From: Pieris napi
Lineage: Eukaryota > Arthropoda > Insecta > Lepidoptera > Pieridae
Length of the DNA: 64,000 nt
NCBI RefSeq assembly: GCF_905475465.1
Contig: NC_062251.1
Location: 4,085,001-4,149,000, forward strand
Direction: 5' to 3'
Part shown: piece by piece, positions 52,956 to 62,435 of the stretch
Position numbering within the stretch: the stretch's first letter is position 1
Layout of the letters: each line of letters begins with the position of its first letter
Translations under genes and position numbers: made by a program
Notes under the pieces: generated by a model
Told to the model about the DNA's origin: nothing
Databases searched by the model: none
Seen by the model: only the letters and a program-made list of their open reading frames with translations

Positions 52956-53563
52956 TTAAAGTTTTTTCAAGTATTTTTTTTTTTTCATTTTTATTGGGCA
53001 CGATTTGGAAATGGCCAGGTGAGGGCCGAAGGCCATTGCAATTGACACAACACAGGCTCTCTTTTTTATCGCAGTCTCTGAAATTATGCTCCCCAGCACA
53101 TATCGAGCAACGTTGTTACAAATAAAAAATTTCGCAGGATGATTGAACTTAAAGCACCGGAAGCATTGCTGCAACGGCGGGACATATTCAAACACCCTAA
53201 ACGGAAATAGGTCATATTGGATGTTGTCGGGCAGAACATTTGACAAGAAAGTTATACTGACAGTCTCGAGACCTACAGTACTTTGACCGATTTTTTTCGT
53301 GAATTTTGTCACTGAAATAATTTCATAGATCGAAGACGGTTTCGTATATAAATCTTTGTTCGAAATGTTGGTAGGTACAAATCGAATAATTCCAGTTTTT
53401 TCCTTCCTACCGCCTTTAAGTTGTGCTTTGTTAAAAAGTCTGTATTTGTGATGAAATTATTTGCAGTGTTGTATTGTTTAAAAACTAGCGCAATTTTGTT
53501 GGCATTGACTCTATGTAAAGCTACAACACCTTTCACCTCCGAATCAACGAAATTAATAAACAA
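52956..53563 (-). pseudogene. LINE ORF1, family A copy 2
   Basis: Minus strand: FINFVDSEVKGVVALHRVNA, NNFITNTDFLTKHNLKAVGR, a frame break, TVGLETVSITFLSNVLPDNI, then FEYVPPLQQCFRCFKFNHPA leading into zinc-knuckle residues. The same ORF1 family occurs at 52125-52560 and 62780-63071. ORF1 is the RNA-binding Gag-like protein of the LINE particle. Several indels. Confidence 0.7.
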
Positions 53564-53663
53564 TCATTATTGCAATACTTATAGGAATACACATATAAGG
53601 AAACCACACGGGGTATGTGTTTATGCGTAAATTATGTGTGGGTGTGTGTCTGTGTAGGTTTTA

Positions 53664-53990
53664 TTACTTAACTGAATCCTGACTTATGAGAGATAAATTA
53701 TTATACAGAGAGGTCTCATCACAGTGGTCTGCAAAATTATTTATTAAAGAACTACGTATACTGATCCAATTCTCGGAAATTCCATTTGAGGTAAGAGTCC
53801 GCGCGAAGGGCCTAGTAACCTTATTAAGAATGCGATTAATAAGTGCTAGATTGATTAACTCATAACCCGGTTCCGCTGTTATAAATTTTGCCACCAATTG
53901 ATCACATAAATTTATGAACCTAGTAAGGGTTTACCATCAAACTCCGGAACAAAACGTAAGGCTTTAAATATGTTGTCAACTAAAAGCTCC
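53664..53990 (-). pseudogene. LTR-retrotransposon Gag N-terminus
   Basis: Minus strand: IFKALRFVPEFDGKPLLG, a frameshift, INWW/FIDLCDQLV-like residues, then INLALINRILNKVTRPFART and ENWISIRSSLINNFADHCDE. The 'F.P.FDG....L..FI..C..L' opening and 'F.D.RDE..LY.DL' block match Gag of insect LTR retrotransposons. LTRs not found. Confidence 0.55.
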
Positions 53991-54319
53991 GACATTTATT
54001 TATTTTATTCCATAATATCATTATTCTATCTTTACAGTAATGACTAATTCGATAGAACGACACAATATTTATACCCACACCAATTAACCTAGATAAAAAA
54101 CATTTAAAAAATATATTTATATACCTAAATCTCATAACTAATAATATAGGAAGCAACTCTTGTGAACTCAGCCAGTGTACAAAGAAATAGGTCTACCTTA
54201 ACAGAAATCTTATTTATTATATGTATTGCTCGCGTGAGTGGTGCTTCGCTAACCAAGTTGGAATGTGCGCGCGGTACATCCAAAAGTTGAGACTTCCGCC
54301 TCAGGTTTCTACTTGGTAC
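53991..54319 (-). pseudogene. Spacer and LINE ORF2 tail
   Basis: From 54340 to 54125 the minus-strand frame reads ERLSLRVPSRNLRRKSQLLD, SEAPLTRAIHIINKI and DLFLCTLAEFTRVA. This is the extreme C-terminus of the LINE family found at 48.2 and 50.2 kb. The left part (53991-54124) is AT-rich with no feature seen. Confidence 0.6.
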
Positions 54320-54750
54320 CCGTAGACTCAGTCTTTCCATTATATCCAGATTATGAATCCGACCCGTAAGTATCTTAAATAAATATACGTCTAAATTAAG
54401 GGGCTGCTGGTTGGGGGACGGAACCCCGGTTTCTGCTCACTATAAAATCAGGACACCTCTACTGCAGAACAGCACTACTTTAAACATTTCACTAACAAAC
54501 ACTATTTTTAAAATAAGAAAAACTGAAAATTTGGAGGTTTTTTGCGTAGACTCTTTCTCTCCAATATATCCAGATTATGCACCCGACCCGTAAGTATCTT
54601 AAATAAATATACTGACTTAGCTCTCTTCTGAAGCGTAGCTGGTGGTGGCTGCCCACCATACCGAGAACAAACATGGTCGGATACATAAGCGGATACAAAG
54701 GATACACTCCATACAGTCTCTTGTAGAGGTAACGGGTGACATATTTCCTG
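54320..54750 (-). mobile_element. LINE 3' end, copy 4
   Basis: Fragments of the same 3' UTR (tggttgggggacggaacccc, 54408) and ORF2 C-terminus (MYPLYPLMYPTMFVLGMVG) as the copies at 48 and 50 kb, rearranged. Confidence 0.7.
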
Positions 54751-54977
54751 TTAAATCTCTACCTAAGTCAAATTCTAAATTCCTACGTATAATACTTAAC
54801 CTAGGGTTCCGTGATTCTCTAGGGTGAAAAAACTTGGTATGGGATTATAAAAAAAACTTTAAGGTTGATTTGGCAAGTCTAGATAAAAACTAGGTACTCA
54901 CCACATCTGGTCTATTTGATAAATCGATGTCGTGATTTCCCTCTGGCTGCAGGCTCTTGTAGGTTTCTGAATTTGAC

Positions 54978-55180
54978 TGCTCATTGGTCTAGTGGTTAGT
55001 ACCCCTGACTGCGAATCCATGTGATGAGCATTTGGTGTTGTGCTTAGGTCTTGGGTGTTTCAATACGTATTTATATGTCTATCTATCTATAATATGTATG
55101 TATATCCGTTGCCTAGTACCCATAACACAAGCTTCACCAGCATAGCATGGGACTGGGTCAATTGGTGTGAATAGTCCAAT
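54978..55180 (+). mobile_element. tRNA-derived SINE (lepidopteran type)
   Basis: tggtctagtggttagtaccc fits a tRNA-like A box (54984 onward). The body ends ccgttgcctagtacccataa...gggactgggtcaattggtgtg...agtcc followed by an A/T run. This 3' half is the one I recall from common lepidopteran SINEs. No clear target duplication. Confidence 0.65.
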
Positions 55181-55336
55181 CAAAAAAATTTTTGCCCGGT
55201 CTATGATCGATTCACTGACTTTACGAACAAACCCTACCGACTGCGCCAATTACGAAGACGACAGCCGAAGGTTTAAAAAAAAAACAAATGTTTTAAACTA
55301 ATTTATTTAAAAATAAAATTACAATTTAAATTACGG

Positions 55337-56195
55337 CTAAACAACCCGACTTAAGGAAATTGAATGCACATTAAATATAGAAACAATAAGGCTCCAAGAG
55401 GTAACAATTGCTGACACCATGCAACGTGAGGCTCGTGTAACTCTTGTAAGTTGCGACATACGAATTCCGCTGACACGATGACACCATTCAGAATTTAAAT
55501 ATATTCGTTTGGACTTTTCACGATTATAATGGCTCTCACGTGCTGGTAATTTATTTAGAAATTGTCTCAATGCTTCCTTCTTAGCAGCAGTTTTATGAGA
55601 TCTGTGATCACCCCTACTTTCCTTCGGGATTCCTCCTTCGAAGCAGGTGTTGTTAATTGAAGTTAATCTTTTATCCTTTACCCCAAATACAGCCATAAAT
55701 AATTTTTTGCATACTAACTTGTTCTTCTTCTTTTTTTTGAAATAGCTGCAACTCAACTTGCGTTTTTTGGCAATACCCTGACTTGGAATTTTATTTTTCC
55801 GTTGTGATTCAAAAGGTGCCATGAATCTACTCAAATATCTGTCTTGATTCGTCTTTGAAGTATGCTTGTATAGCAATTCCCGATTCTTTATAACCAATGC
55901 CATTGAAATGTCACTACATTTGAACTTGCTCTTCGAATTTGCACTGTGTCGGCACGGTTTGCGGAACTCCAAGCAAAGTGGATCTGAATCCGAATAACTG
56001 CAACAAAGAAAGTGGTAGGAAAATATCAGCTTAGCAATAGCAATATCATTTACCTTTATATTTAGGCACCGAATTCTATTAGAATAACAAGAAACAAAAT
56101 CTTTGCACAACTTACTCTTTTTTCTTCCGTGGGTTTTTTCTCGTTCTATCTTTACGCCCACCCGAATTGATATCTTCTACACGATTTTCTGCCAT
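55337..56195 (-). CDS. TE-associated Lys/Cys-rich protein, two exons, 3' end probably lost
   Basis: Exon 1 is 56195-56116 (MAENRVEDINSGG, then KNPRKKK), with donor GTAAGT. Acceptor TTGCAG leads to exon 2 from 55997 in frame (YSDSDPLCLEFRKPC). Exon 2 carries KLFMAVFGVKDKRLTSI, GIPKESRGDHRSH and FLNKLPARESHYNREKSKRI. 'C...F...LG.....V......G......G.H.......I..FP..ESHY.R..S.R.YL' describes a widespread uncharacterised insect family usually near transposons (recall). After YLNSEW the sequence no longer resembles it, so the C-terminal exons are replaced. Function unknown. Confidence 0.5.
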
Positions 56196-56285
56196 TGTTA
56201 TTCCCAAAATAAGCCTATGAGTTTTGTAACTTATTTAAAACTTTCAACAAAATTCTGCACGTTTACTCCACTTCAACTCAACATG

Positions 56286-56945
56286 TTATATGGGTTTCTT
56301 CGGAATATAAAGCCTATTTTTAATGTGTTGAATCATTTTTAATCGTCCACCATGTCCAACAGTTTTATGTACTTCCTTTAATATTTCAAAATACTTCTCC
56401 ATCGGAATTATGCGAATCGTATGATCGTCGACGCATTTTTTCTTGAATATAAGATATTCCTCATTCGCAGTTTCCAAAATATCATATTTTGATAACCAGT
56501 AATAGTCCATGGACTTCTTTTACGTAGTCCCTACTCTATACTCACTACTCACTACCACTACCTACTACCCACTACCACTACCTACTACCCACTACCCTAC
56601 TCTCCTTAATTTGTTTCATAACCTAAAAAAGGAAAAAAAAAACATTAACTTTAATTCACAAACTTACATAATATCAATTAATACACAATACGTTAGCTGG
56701 CATAGAGTATTTTGATAAAATAGGTGAATATTTATGTAATTTAAGAGTAAAATACTAACCTGTGAAATGCGATCCAAACTCCACGGTTTTTTTACATTTT
56801 GCTCAGTTTTTGCGTGACTTGCATAGTACTCGAGAACCTTTTCGTCGTAAACTCTTTTACTATCACTTTCTTCGTCATTTATTAACGAATTATTCACTTT
56901 TTCACTGCGAGAAACAACATTATCGACAGCGGCCGCCATCTTCAC
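56286..56945 (-). pseudogene. KRBA2/Ginger-like integrase, N-terminal part, two exons
   Basis: Exon 1 (56945 to about 56761) encodes MKMAAAVDNVVSRSEKVNNS and EYYASHAKTEQNVKKPWSL with donor GTTAGT. Exon 2 (to 56286) encodes DYYWLSKYDILETANEEYLI, IPMEKYFEILKEVHKTVGHG and RLKMIQHIKNRLYIPK. 'DY..L.KYD......E.LI......D......E..F.IL...H...GHGG...M' is the H2C2-type region before the integrase core in KRBA2/Ginger-like genes. The frame stops at about 56286, so the DDE core is missing. Confidence 0.55.
56525..56605 (+). repeat. Short tandem repeat (ctacyactac)
   Basis: Imperfect repeats of ctactacccactaccactac inside the intron of the KRBA2-like gene. Microsatellite-like. Confidence 0.85.
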
Positions 56946-57021
56946 ACATAAACAAAGCGTTTGCAGCGCCTCTACCGGTAATTAATGTAACTACTTTACG
57001 ATATGATCAAATAATTGACCA

Positions 57022-57213
57022 TGTAGTGGTGTAATTATTGTCTTTATAGAAATTTCGCAATTGTATAATTGTAATATTGTCTACGCATCATTATTTCGTA
57101 ATTCCACTTGCACGTGGATCAATCAGTCGCCCTATAACCGCCATGTAAGTCAGAGGACAATAAAGCTAGTGAATTCTATTACGGTTTTCATTTGGTGTAC
57201 CTCAAACACCAAA
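57022..57213 (+). repeat. Gypsy 5' LTR
   Basis: 192 bp. It contains AATAAA at 57159, a likely polyadenylation signal. It differs from the 3' LTR only at CACCAAA versus CACTAAA. Confidence 0.93.
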
Positions 57214-57214
57214 C

Positions 57215-57232
57215 TGGTGACCCCGACGTGAT
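57215..57232 (+). promoter_or_regulatory. Gypsy primer binding site
   Basis: TGGTGACCCCGACGTGAT one base after the LTR, able to pair with a tRNA 3' end. The related site at 24591 shares the layout. Confidence 0.8.
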
Positions 57233-57374
57233 TCGCGGGCGGCCCGACGTGATTCAATGTGATCCAAAGGAATAAAAGGGAAAATAAAAATAGGGCGGGC
57301 GACTCACAAAAATATGTAAAAATTTGTCGTGCAAGTATACAAAGAAAGCGCACAACAACGGCGAAATCGCAGCC

Positions 57375-60300
57375 ATGGCCGGAGCATCATCAGCAGCACC
57401 ACAGATGCCTGCTGTAGCAGACACAATTACGGGGCTCATGCAGCAAATAAACAAGCTCATGCTGGAAGTTGCGGCACTCCGCAGCGAGGAACAAGATCAA
57501 GGACGTCCCAGGAGTCGCGGCCACCAAAGCTACAGGAGCAGGTCCGCGTCGCACAAAAGAAGGACTCCAGGGGATCCAGAGTGGCTCTGCAGGTTTCATT
57601 TCCGGTGGAGGAAGAACGCGAGGAGGTGCGAGGAACCTTGTGCCTGGCGTAAAGACAGACAGCGGCGCGGGAAACTAGAACCAGTATATCCGCAGGCGGT
57701 GGACGGATGTACTGAGGGACAGGTATCTAGTAATCACCGTTTGTTAGTTAGGGATAGTTTATCTAAGTTTACTTTCCTGATAGACACAGGAGCTAATATT
57801 TCTGTAATCCCGAAATGGTGTGTTAAACAACGCACACTAATTCATTGCGATTTTAAATTATACGCGGCTAATGATAGCGAGATAAAAACATATGGCATAT
57901 GTTATTTAACAATAACTTTTGGTCTTAGGAGAGATTTAAAATGGCCGTTCATAGTGTGCGATGTTAAGCAACCAATAATTGGGGCAGATTTTTTAAGAAA
58001 TTTTAGATTATCAGTTGATTTATATAATAATAGATTAGTTGACCTAGTTACTAATTTGTACGTTTGTGGAACAAAGAGTGTAAACTCGATAGGAGCGGTG
58101 ATGTCTATTAGTAGTAGCCAGCCGTACGCGGAATTACTTGAGCAATTCAAGGAATTCACGCGTCCACCTATTTTTAAGGAAGTGCCAGAGCATTCTGTCT
58201 ATCACCATATTGAGACAGCAGGCCCGCCAGTGTATACGCGCGCAAGTAAGCTTCCACCTCACAGGTATGATTTAGTTAAAAAAGAATTCCAGCTGATGCA
58301 GGAGTTAGGGATATGCAGACCATCGAGTAGTCCGTGGGCCAGCCCACTACATGTAGTGCCTAAAAAGAACGGTGACATTCGACCTTGCGGGGACTATAGA
58401 ATGCTTAATGCAATAACAAAACCGGACCGTTACCCGATACCTAGAGTTCAGGACTTTACCTATGGTTTACACAACAAAAAAGTTTTTTCAAAAATTGATA
58501 TTTGTCGAGCGTATCATGTTATAAAAATTAGGCCGGAAGATATTGAAAAGACAGCGATTATTACCCCATTCGGACTTTTTGAGTTCCCAAGGATGACGTT
58601 TGGACTGCGTAATGCAGCACAAACATTCCAAAGGTTTATAAATAGTACGATATTAGCAGGCATAGAACATTTGAATAGTTTAGATGATAAGAATATAACC
58701 GGAGAATCATATGTATTCGGGTACCTTGATGACGTCATAATTGGATCAGATAACGAGCTAATACACCAAAAACATTTGCGACTGTTGTTCGAGCGTTTCA
58801 GTAAATATAGTATGTCAATTAACTTAGGAAAATGCGTTTTTGGTCAAACAAAAATAGATTTTTTAGGATACGAGGTCTCAGAAAAGGGTATTAGTCCGTT
58901 ACATGACAAAGTTCAAGCTATCGAAAAGTACCCGAAGCCCGAAACTATTGTTGACCTTCGTAGGTTTCTCGGCATGTTAAACTTTTATAGGAATCACATA
59001 CCGAATGCCGCGAAAGTACAGGGAACGTTAGATAGGTATTTACATGGAGCAAAAAAGAACGATAAGCGTAAGATACAGTGGACAGACGAGGCTAGTAGGG
59101 CATTTGATTTGTGTAAAGAGAATTTAAAAAACGCCGCTACTTTATCGCATCCGATTGCAAACGCAGAATTAGCTTTAATGACCGACGCATCCGATTTCAG
59201 TATCGGCTCGGTGTTACAACAAAAGGAAAACAATACTTGGAGACCCCTAGGATACTTTTCTAAAAGGCTTACGGAATCCCAAAAGAAGTACTGCACATAT
59301 GATAAGGAACTTTTGGCGATTTACTCAGGCATCGTTTATTTTAGAGACTTAATAGAAGGTAGGAATTTTACGGTGTATACAGACCATAAACCGTTAACAT
59401 TCGCATTTAGTAAGTTAGGCTCAAACAAAGAATTACCTAGAAGGGCGCGACAGCTGTTATTTATTAGCGAATTTACAAATAACATTCAACACGTAATAGG
59501 TAGTGAGAACGCCGTTGCGGACGCATTGTCGAGGATAGAAGAGATAACATGTCCGAATCCGATACAATACGTAGACATCGCCCACGCGCAGGCCGATGAC
59601 ACTGAGTTAGCAAATTTATTGAGTACAAGTACCGGTAGTAGCATACAATTGAAACAAATGAACTTAAATAATTCCGATGATTTGATTTATTGCGAAACGT
59701 CTACTAAAAATATTCGTCCATACATTCCGAAAGAGTTTAGAAAGTCTATTTTTGATTATTTCCATGGGTTAGCGCATCCAGGGATAAAGGGATCGCGAAC
59801 ACTTATTTGTAAAAAAGCATTTTGGCCAAATATGAACAAGGATATAGGGATTTGGGCAAAGACATGTATTCAATGTCAAAAAAGTAAAATAGTGCGACAC
59901 ACGGTGTCTAAGTTAGGTACTTTCGAGGAAGGCGACCGTTTTGCACATTTGCATATCGATTTAATAGGACCACTACCCGTGACGGAACATGGCTATCGGT
60001 ACTGCGTGACGATGATAGATCGGCGTACACGATGGCCTGAGATTTGTCCAGTTACAGATATGACGGCTGAGACTGTTGCAAAAGCAGTTTATGATAACTG
60101 GATCTGTAGGTACGGTTGCCCAATTTCTCTGACGTCAGACCAAGGCCGACAGTTTGAGAGCGAATTATTCATAGATTTAATGAAAATATTAGGCATTCGT
60201 AAAACACGCACTAGTCCTTATCATCCGCAGGCAAATGGTAAAATAGAAAGATGGCATAGGTCTTTAAAAGCGGCATTGATGGCGAGGTTAAATAATAACG

Positions 60301-60842
60301 CAGCTTGGTTCGCAGAATTACCTACGGTGATGCTAGGACTGCGAGCAGCGTGTCAGGCGGACAGCGGTTACATAAGCGCAGCGGAATTCACTCTAGGTCA
60401 TTGTTTACGTTTACCTGGTGAATTTTGTAGCGATAGTATTACCAAAATAGAGAATCCACAAGCGTACATAATTAAATTGAGAGATATTTTAAATAGTATT
60501 AAACCTAAATCTAGAGATTTTAGTAATAAAAATATGTTTGTACATGCTGATTTAAGTTCCTGTTCACATGTTTTCTTGAGGATAGACGCAGTACGGAAAC
60601 CTTTAGTACCACCTTATTGCGGACCCTACAAGGTATTGGAAAGGAATAAAAAGAATTTTAAGATTCTGATAAATGATAAAATTTCTTATGTTTCAATAGA
60701 CCGTGTAAAGCCAGCGTATATCCTAGATGAGTTTAATAGCAACCAGGTTAGCGGAAACTTAGATCAGCATAAGCAGGTTAATGAACCTTTAAAAACGCGT
60801 AGTGGTAGAAGTGTTAAGCAACCCGTTAGGTTTATGTTTTGA
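57375..60842 (+). CDS. Gypsy Gag(remnant)-Pol polyprotein, 1155 aa
   Basis: I choose the ATG at 57375 (gcagccATGG, strong context) over the open frame's TTG at 57324. Numbering from the TTG: residues 18-140 are only the end of Gag (ITGLMQQINKLMLEVAAL coiled coil, then a basic CxxH/C finger WLCRFHFRWRKNARRCEEPC). Protease FLIDTGANIS (DTG 154-156). Reverse transcriptase about 300-510 with YLDD 467-470. RNase H 615-740 (TDASDF, TDHKPLTF). Integrase zinc module H814, H818, C848, C851. Core D879, D939, E975 (DD35E). The usual matrix/capsid part, some 250-300 residues, is absent between MAGASS and the coiled coil. Pol looks functional. The element would need Gag in trans. Confidence 0.93.
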   Translation: MAGASSAAPQMPAVADTITGLMQQINKLMLEVAALRSEEQDQGRPRSRGHQSYRSRSASHKRRTPGDPEWLCRFHFRWRKNARRCEEPCAWRKDRQRRGKLEPVYPQAVDGCTEGQVSSNHRLLVRDSLSKFTFLIDTGANISVIPKWCVKQRTLIHCDFKLYAANDSEIKTYGICYLTITFGLRRDLKWPFIVCDVKQPIIGADFLRNFRLSVDLYNNRLVDLVTNLYVCGTKSVNSIGAVMSISSSQPYAELLEQFKEFTRPPIFKEVPEHSVYHHIETAGPPVYTRASKLPPHRYDLVKKEFQLMQELGICRPSSSPWASPLHVVPKKNGDIRPCGDYRMLNAITKPDRYPIPRVQDFTYGLHNKKVFSKIDICRAYHVIKIRPEDIEKTAIITPFGLFEFPRMTFGLRNAAQTFQRFINSTILAGIEHLNSLDDKNITGESYVFGYLDDVIIGSDNELIHQKHLRLLFERFSKYSMSINLGKCVFGQTKIDFLGYEVSEKGISPLHDKVQAIEKYPKPETIVDLRRFLGMLNFYRNHIPNAAKVQGTLDRYLHGAKKNDKRKIQWTDEASRAFDLCKENLKNAATLSHPIANAELALMTDASDFSIGSVLQQKENNTWRPLGYFSKRLTESQKKYCTYDKELLAIYSGIVYFRDLIEGRNFTVYTDHKPLTFAFSKLGSNKELPRRARQLLFISEFTNNIQHVIGSENAVADALSRIEEITCPNPIQYVDIAHAQADDTELANLLSTSTGSSIQLKQMNLNNSDDLIYCETSTKNIRPYIPKEFRKSIFDYFHGLAHPGIKGSRTLICKKAFWPNMNKDIGIWAKTCIQCQKSKIVRHTVSKLGTFEEGDRFAHLHIDLIGPLPVTEHGYRYCVTMIDRRTRWPEICPVTDMTAETVAKAVYDNWICRYGCPISLTSDQGRQFESELFIDLMKILGIRKTRTSPYHPQANGKIERWHRSLKAALMARLNNNAAWFAELPTVMLGLRAACQADSGYISAAEFTLGHCLRLPGEFCSDSITKIENPQAYIIKLRDILNSIKPKSRDFSNKNMFVHADLSSCSHVFLRIDAVRKPLVPPYCGPYKVLERNKKNFKILINDKISYVSIDRVKPAYILDEFNSNQVSGNLDQHKQVNEPLKTRSGRSVKQPVRFMF

Positions 60843-61004
60843 TTTGTAAGCAACATACTTAGTATTGCAAATTCCGCGATTGTTCAGCTAATTGCAAAAC
60901 TAATTTGTATTTAGATTTAAAAGAAAAATATAGAATTCATTTATACTACGTATATAGTTATAACATTTACACTTTGTCATAGTTTTATTTAAAAGTTTCA
61001 GTAG

Positions 61005-61008
<4 letters not shown>
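60843..61008 (+). other. Gypsy post-pol untranslated segment
   Basis: 166 bp of AT-rich sequence between the pol stop and the T tract. No ORF seen. It ends cagtagtcaa; CAGTAGTC recurs at 61065-61072 on the other side of the T run. Confidence 0.6.

Positions 61009-61038
<30 letters not shown>
61009..61038 (-). repeat. 30-nt T tract = poly(A) of the antisense viral gene
   Basis: An uninterrupted run of 30 T on the plus strand. In the sense of the nucleoprotein gene it is A30, 41 nt after the stop codon, as expected for a reverse-transcribed polyadenylated mRNA. Confidence 0.85.
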
Positions 61039-61047
<9 letters not shown>

Positions 61048-61077
61048 CAATAATTATGAAATTCGTCAGTAGTCGGT

Positions 61078-62361
61078 TTATTTTGAGGCGAATGTAGGAG
61101 CTACAGCTCTCAAATAATGGTCGATTGTTCCTTCTCTTGGATCTGTAATTGCTTTGACAACATTGAGGACAAATGCCTTGACCTTCTTCGGAAGCTCTCC
61201 CTTAGTGGATTTGATCATGTGTATCCAGTCTACAGGATCCTTCGATCTGAGGACATCTTCCACTTCGTCCTGGTCGTCAGCTTCTTCATCCTGTTCCAGC
61301 TGATTCCCATCTGCTGTGTACACTTTGCTGAATGACACAACATTTGCATACACATATGCAAGACAGGCACTATTGGCGAAGATATCTGCAGCTCTTGCAT
61401 CGGTCAAATGCCGAGCATTGCATGAGCGTTTTGATCTCATCATCGCTCCCACGAGATGCACCCACTCGAAGAAGTGTGGGTTCGCCGAGGCTGAATAAGC
61501 TGATTTCATTACTAACCCAAAATCTACATGGTATGGGAAGTAAGAGAAGTCATCTAGCAGCTCATCTTGGCTCGTCATCATTCGATCAATGTCCGTACCG
61601 ATCTGCTCTATGAACACCCAGTCCATGAGGTCTGTGAGGCTCGACATTCCAAGATGTGATGTTATATAACCATACGACATCAGAGCTGCACAGTCCCGGT
61701 GGCGTGTACCTGTGGTACCGATCCTCAGGTTTGCCAAGGGGTTCTTGGGGAATCTATTAAAGAACATATCGTAGGATGCCACCAGAGCATTGAATGTTCG
61801 GTCGTTCTGCCACCCTAAGTAGATGTCTACCATTTCTCCTACTGACCCCGCCTCTTTACAGAGGGACCGCAACTGAGCATTAATCCGAGTAATCAGAGCC
61901 GTCTTGTACGCAGGGATACTTGTTCTTATAAGCCTGTAGATCCCCAGTACCGCTCCGGCCATCCAAGAATCATGTTCAGCGCCGACCTTGTCTACACCAG
62001 GAAAGTCTCTCTTGACGAGTTTTATCTTGGGTTCGATCAGGGAAATTGGAGAGATTTCGCTCCCTGATAGTCCTATGGATACTCCGTAGGAGCTCCAATC
62101 CTCTTGTAACGTATCCTTGATAGTGGATCCGTACAGGTACAGGAATGTACAGGCGACTCTAATATCTATTTTATTATCAATTATCGCCTTCCTGACCATT
62201 CCTCTAGCTAACTTAAGGTCATCTGTAACAAGCTCTATAGGGACCGGGGGTTTAGATTCAGGATTCGCCTCGAACCCATTGTGTGGATATTGTACATCAA
62301 TCGTTGACTTGGGCGCTTTGGGCTCAACAACCCTTCTAGTTGAAACACGTACTAAGCTCAT
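61078..62361 (-). CDS. Endogenous rhabdovirus nucleoprotein (N)-like gene, intact 427-aa ORF
   Basis: A complete antisense frame from ATG 62361 to TAA. Rhabdovirus N proteins coat the viral RNA and are about 420-450 residues; this fits full length. Conserved blocks in family order: EDWSSYGVSIG (87-97), WMAGAVLGIYRLIRTSIPAY (133-152), GTTGTRHRDCAALMSYGYIT (215-234, the RNA-groove region), SYFPYHVDFGL (273-283), SANPHFFEW (292-300) and RSKRSCNARH (309-318), then an acidic loop (about 355-370) and DPVDWI. No stop or frameshift. It sits between gypsy pol and 3' LTR, followed by a 3' UTR and A30. Origin by reverse transcription of a viral mRNA is inferred. Which rhabdovirus genus is not resolved. 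Confidence 0.92.
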   Translation of the reverse strand: MSLVRVSTRRVVEPKAPKSTIDVQYPHNGFEANPESKPPVPIELVTDDLKLARGMVRKAIIDNKIDIRVACTFLYLYGSTIKDTLQEDWSSYGVSIGLSGSEISPISLIEPKIKLVKRDFPGVDKVGAEHDSWMAGAVLGIYRLIRTSIPAYKTALITRINAQLRSLCKEAGSVGEMVDIYLGWQNDRTFNALVASYDMFFNRFPKNPLANLRIGTTGTRHRDCAALMSYGYITSHLGMSSLTDLMDWVFIEQIGTDIDRMMTSQDELLDDFSYFPYHVDFGLVMKSAYSASANPHFFEWVHLVGAMMRSKRSCNARHLTDARAADIFANSACLAYVYANVVSFSKVYTADGNQLEQDEEADDQDEVEDVLRSKDPVDWIHMIKSTKGELPKKVKAFVLNVVKAITDPREGTIDHYLRAVAPTFASK

Positions 62362-62421
62362 GATTAGAAATTCTATTTAAATCTGTGTTTGTGTTTATAT
62401 GTATCTACTCATTTTTTTTTT

Positions 62422-62435
62422 AAGAAGGGGGTGTA
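62422..62435 (+). promoter_or_regulatory. Gypsy polypurine tract
   Basis: AAGAAGGGGG followed by TGTA immediately before the 3' LTR. The primer for plus-strand DNA has been kept despite the viral insertion just upstream. Confidence 0.8.

Noticed and set aside
54978..55020. tRNA gene
   Set aside because: Only an A-box-like segment is present, with no cloverleaf; it is the head of a SINE.
57324..57374. TTG start for the gypsy polyprotein
   Set aside because: The first ATG at 57375 lies in strong context, and the upstream codons look like untranslated leader.
61117..61613. Plus-strand frames inside the viral N region
   Set aside because: Shadows of the minus-strand nucleoprotein frame with no motifs of their own; they are also not an envelope gene of the gypsy element.
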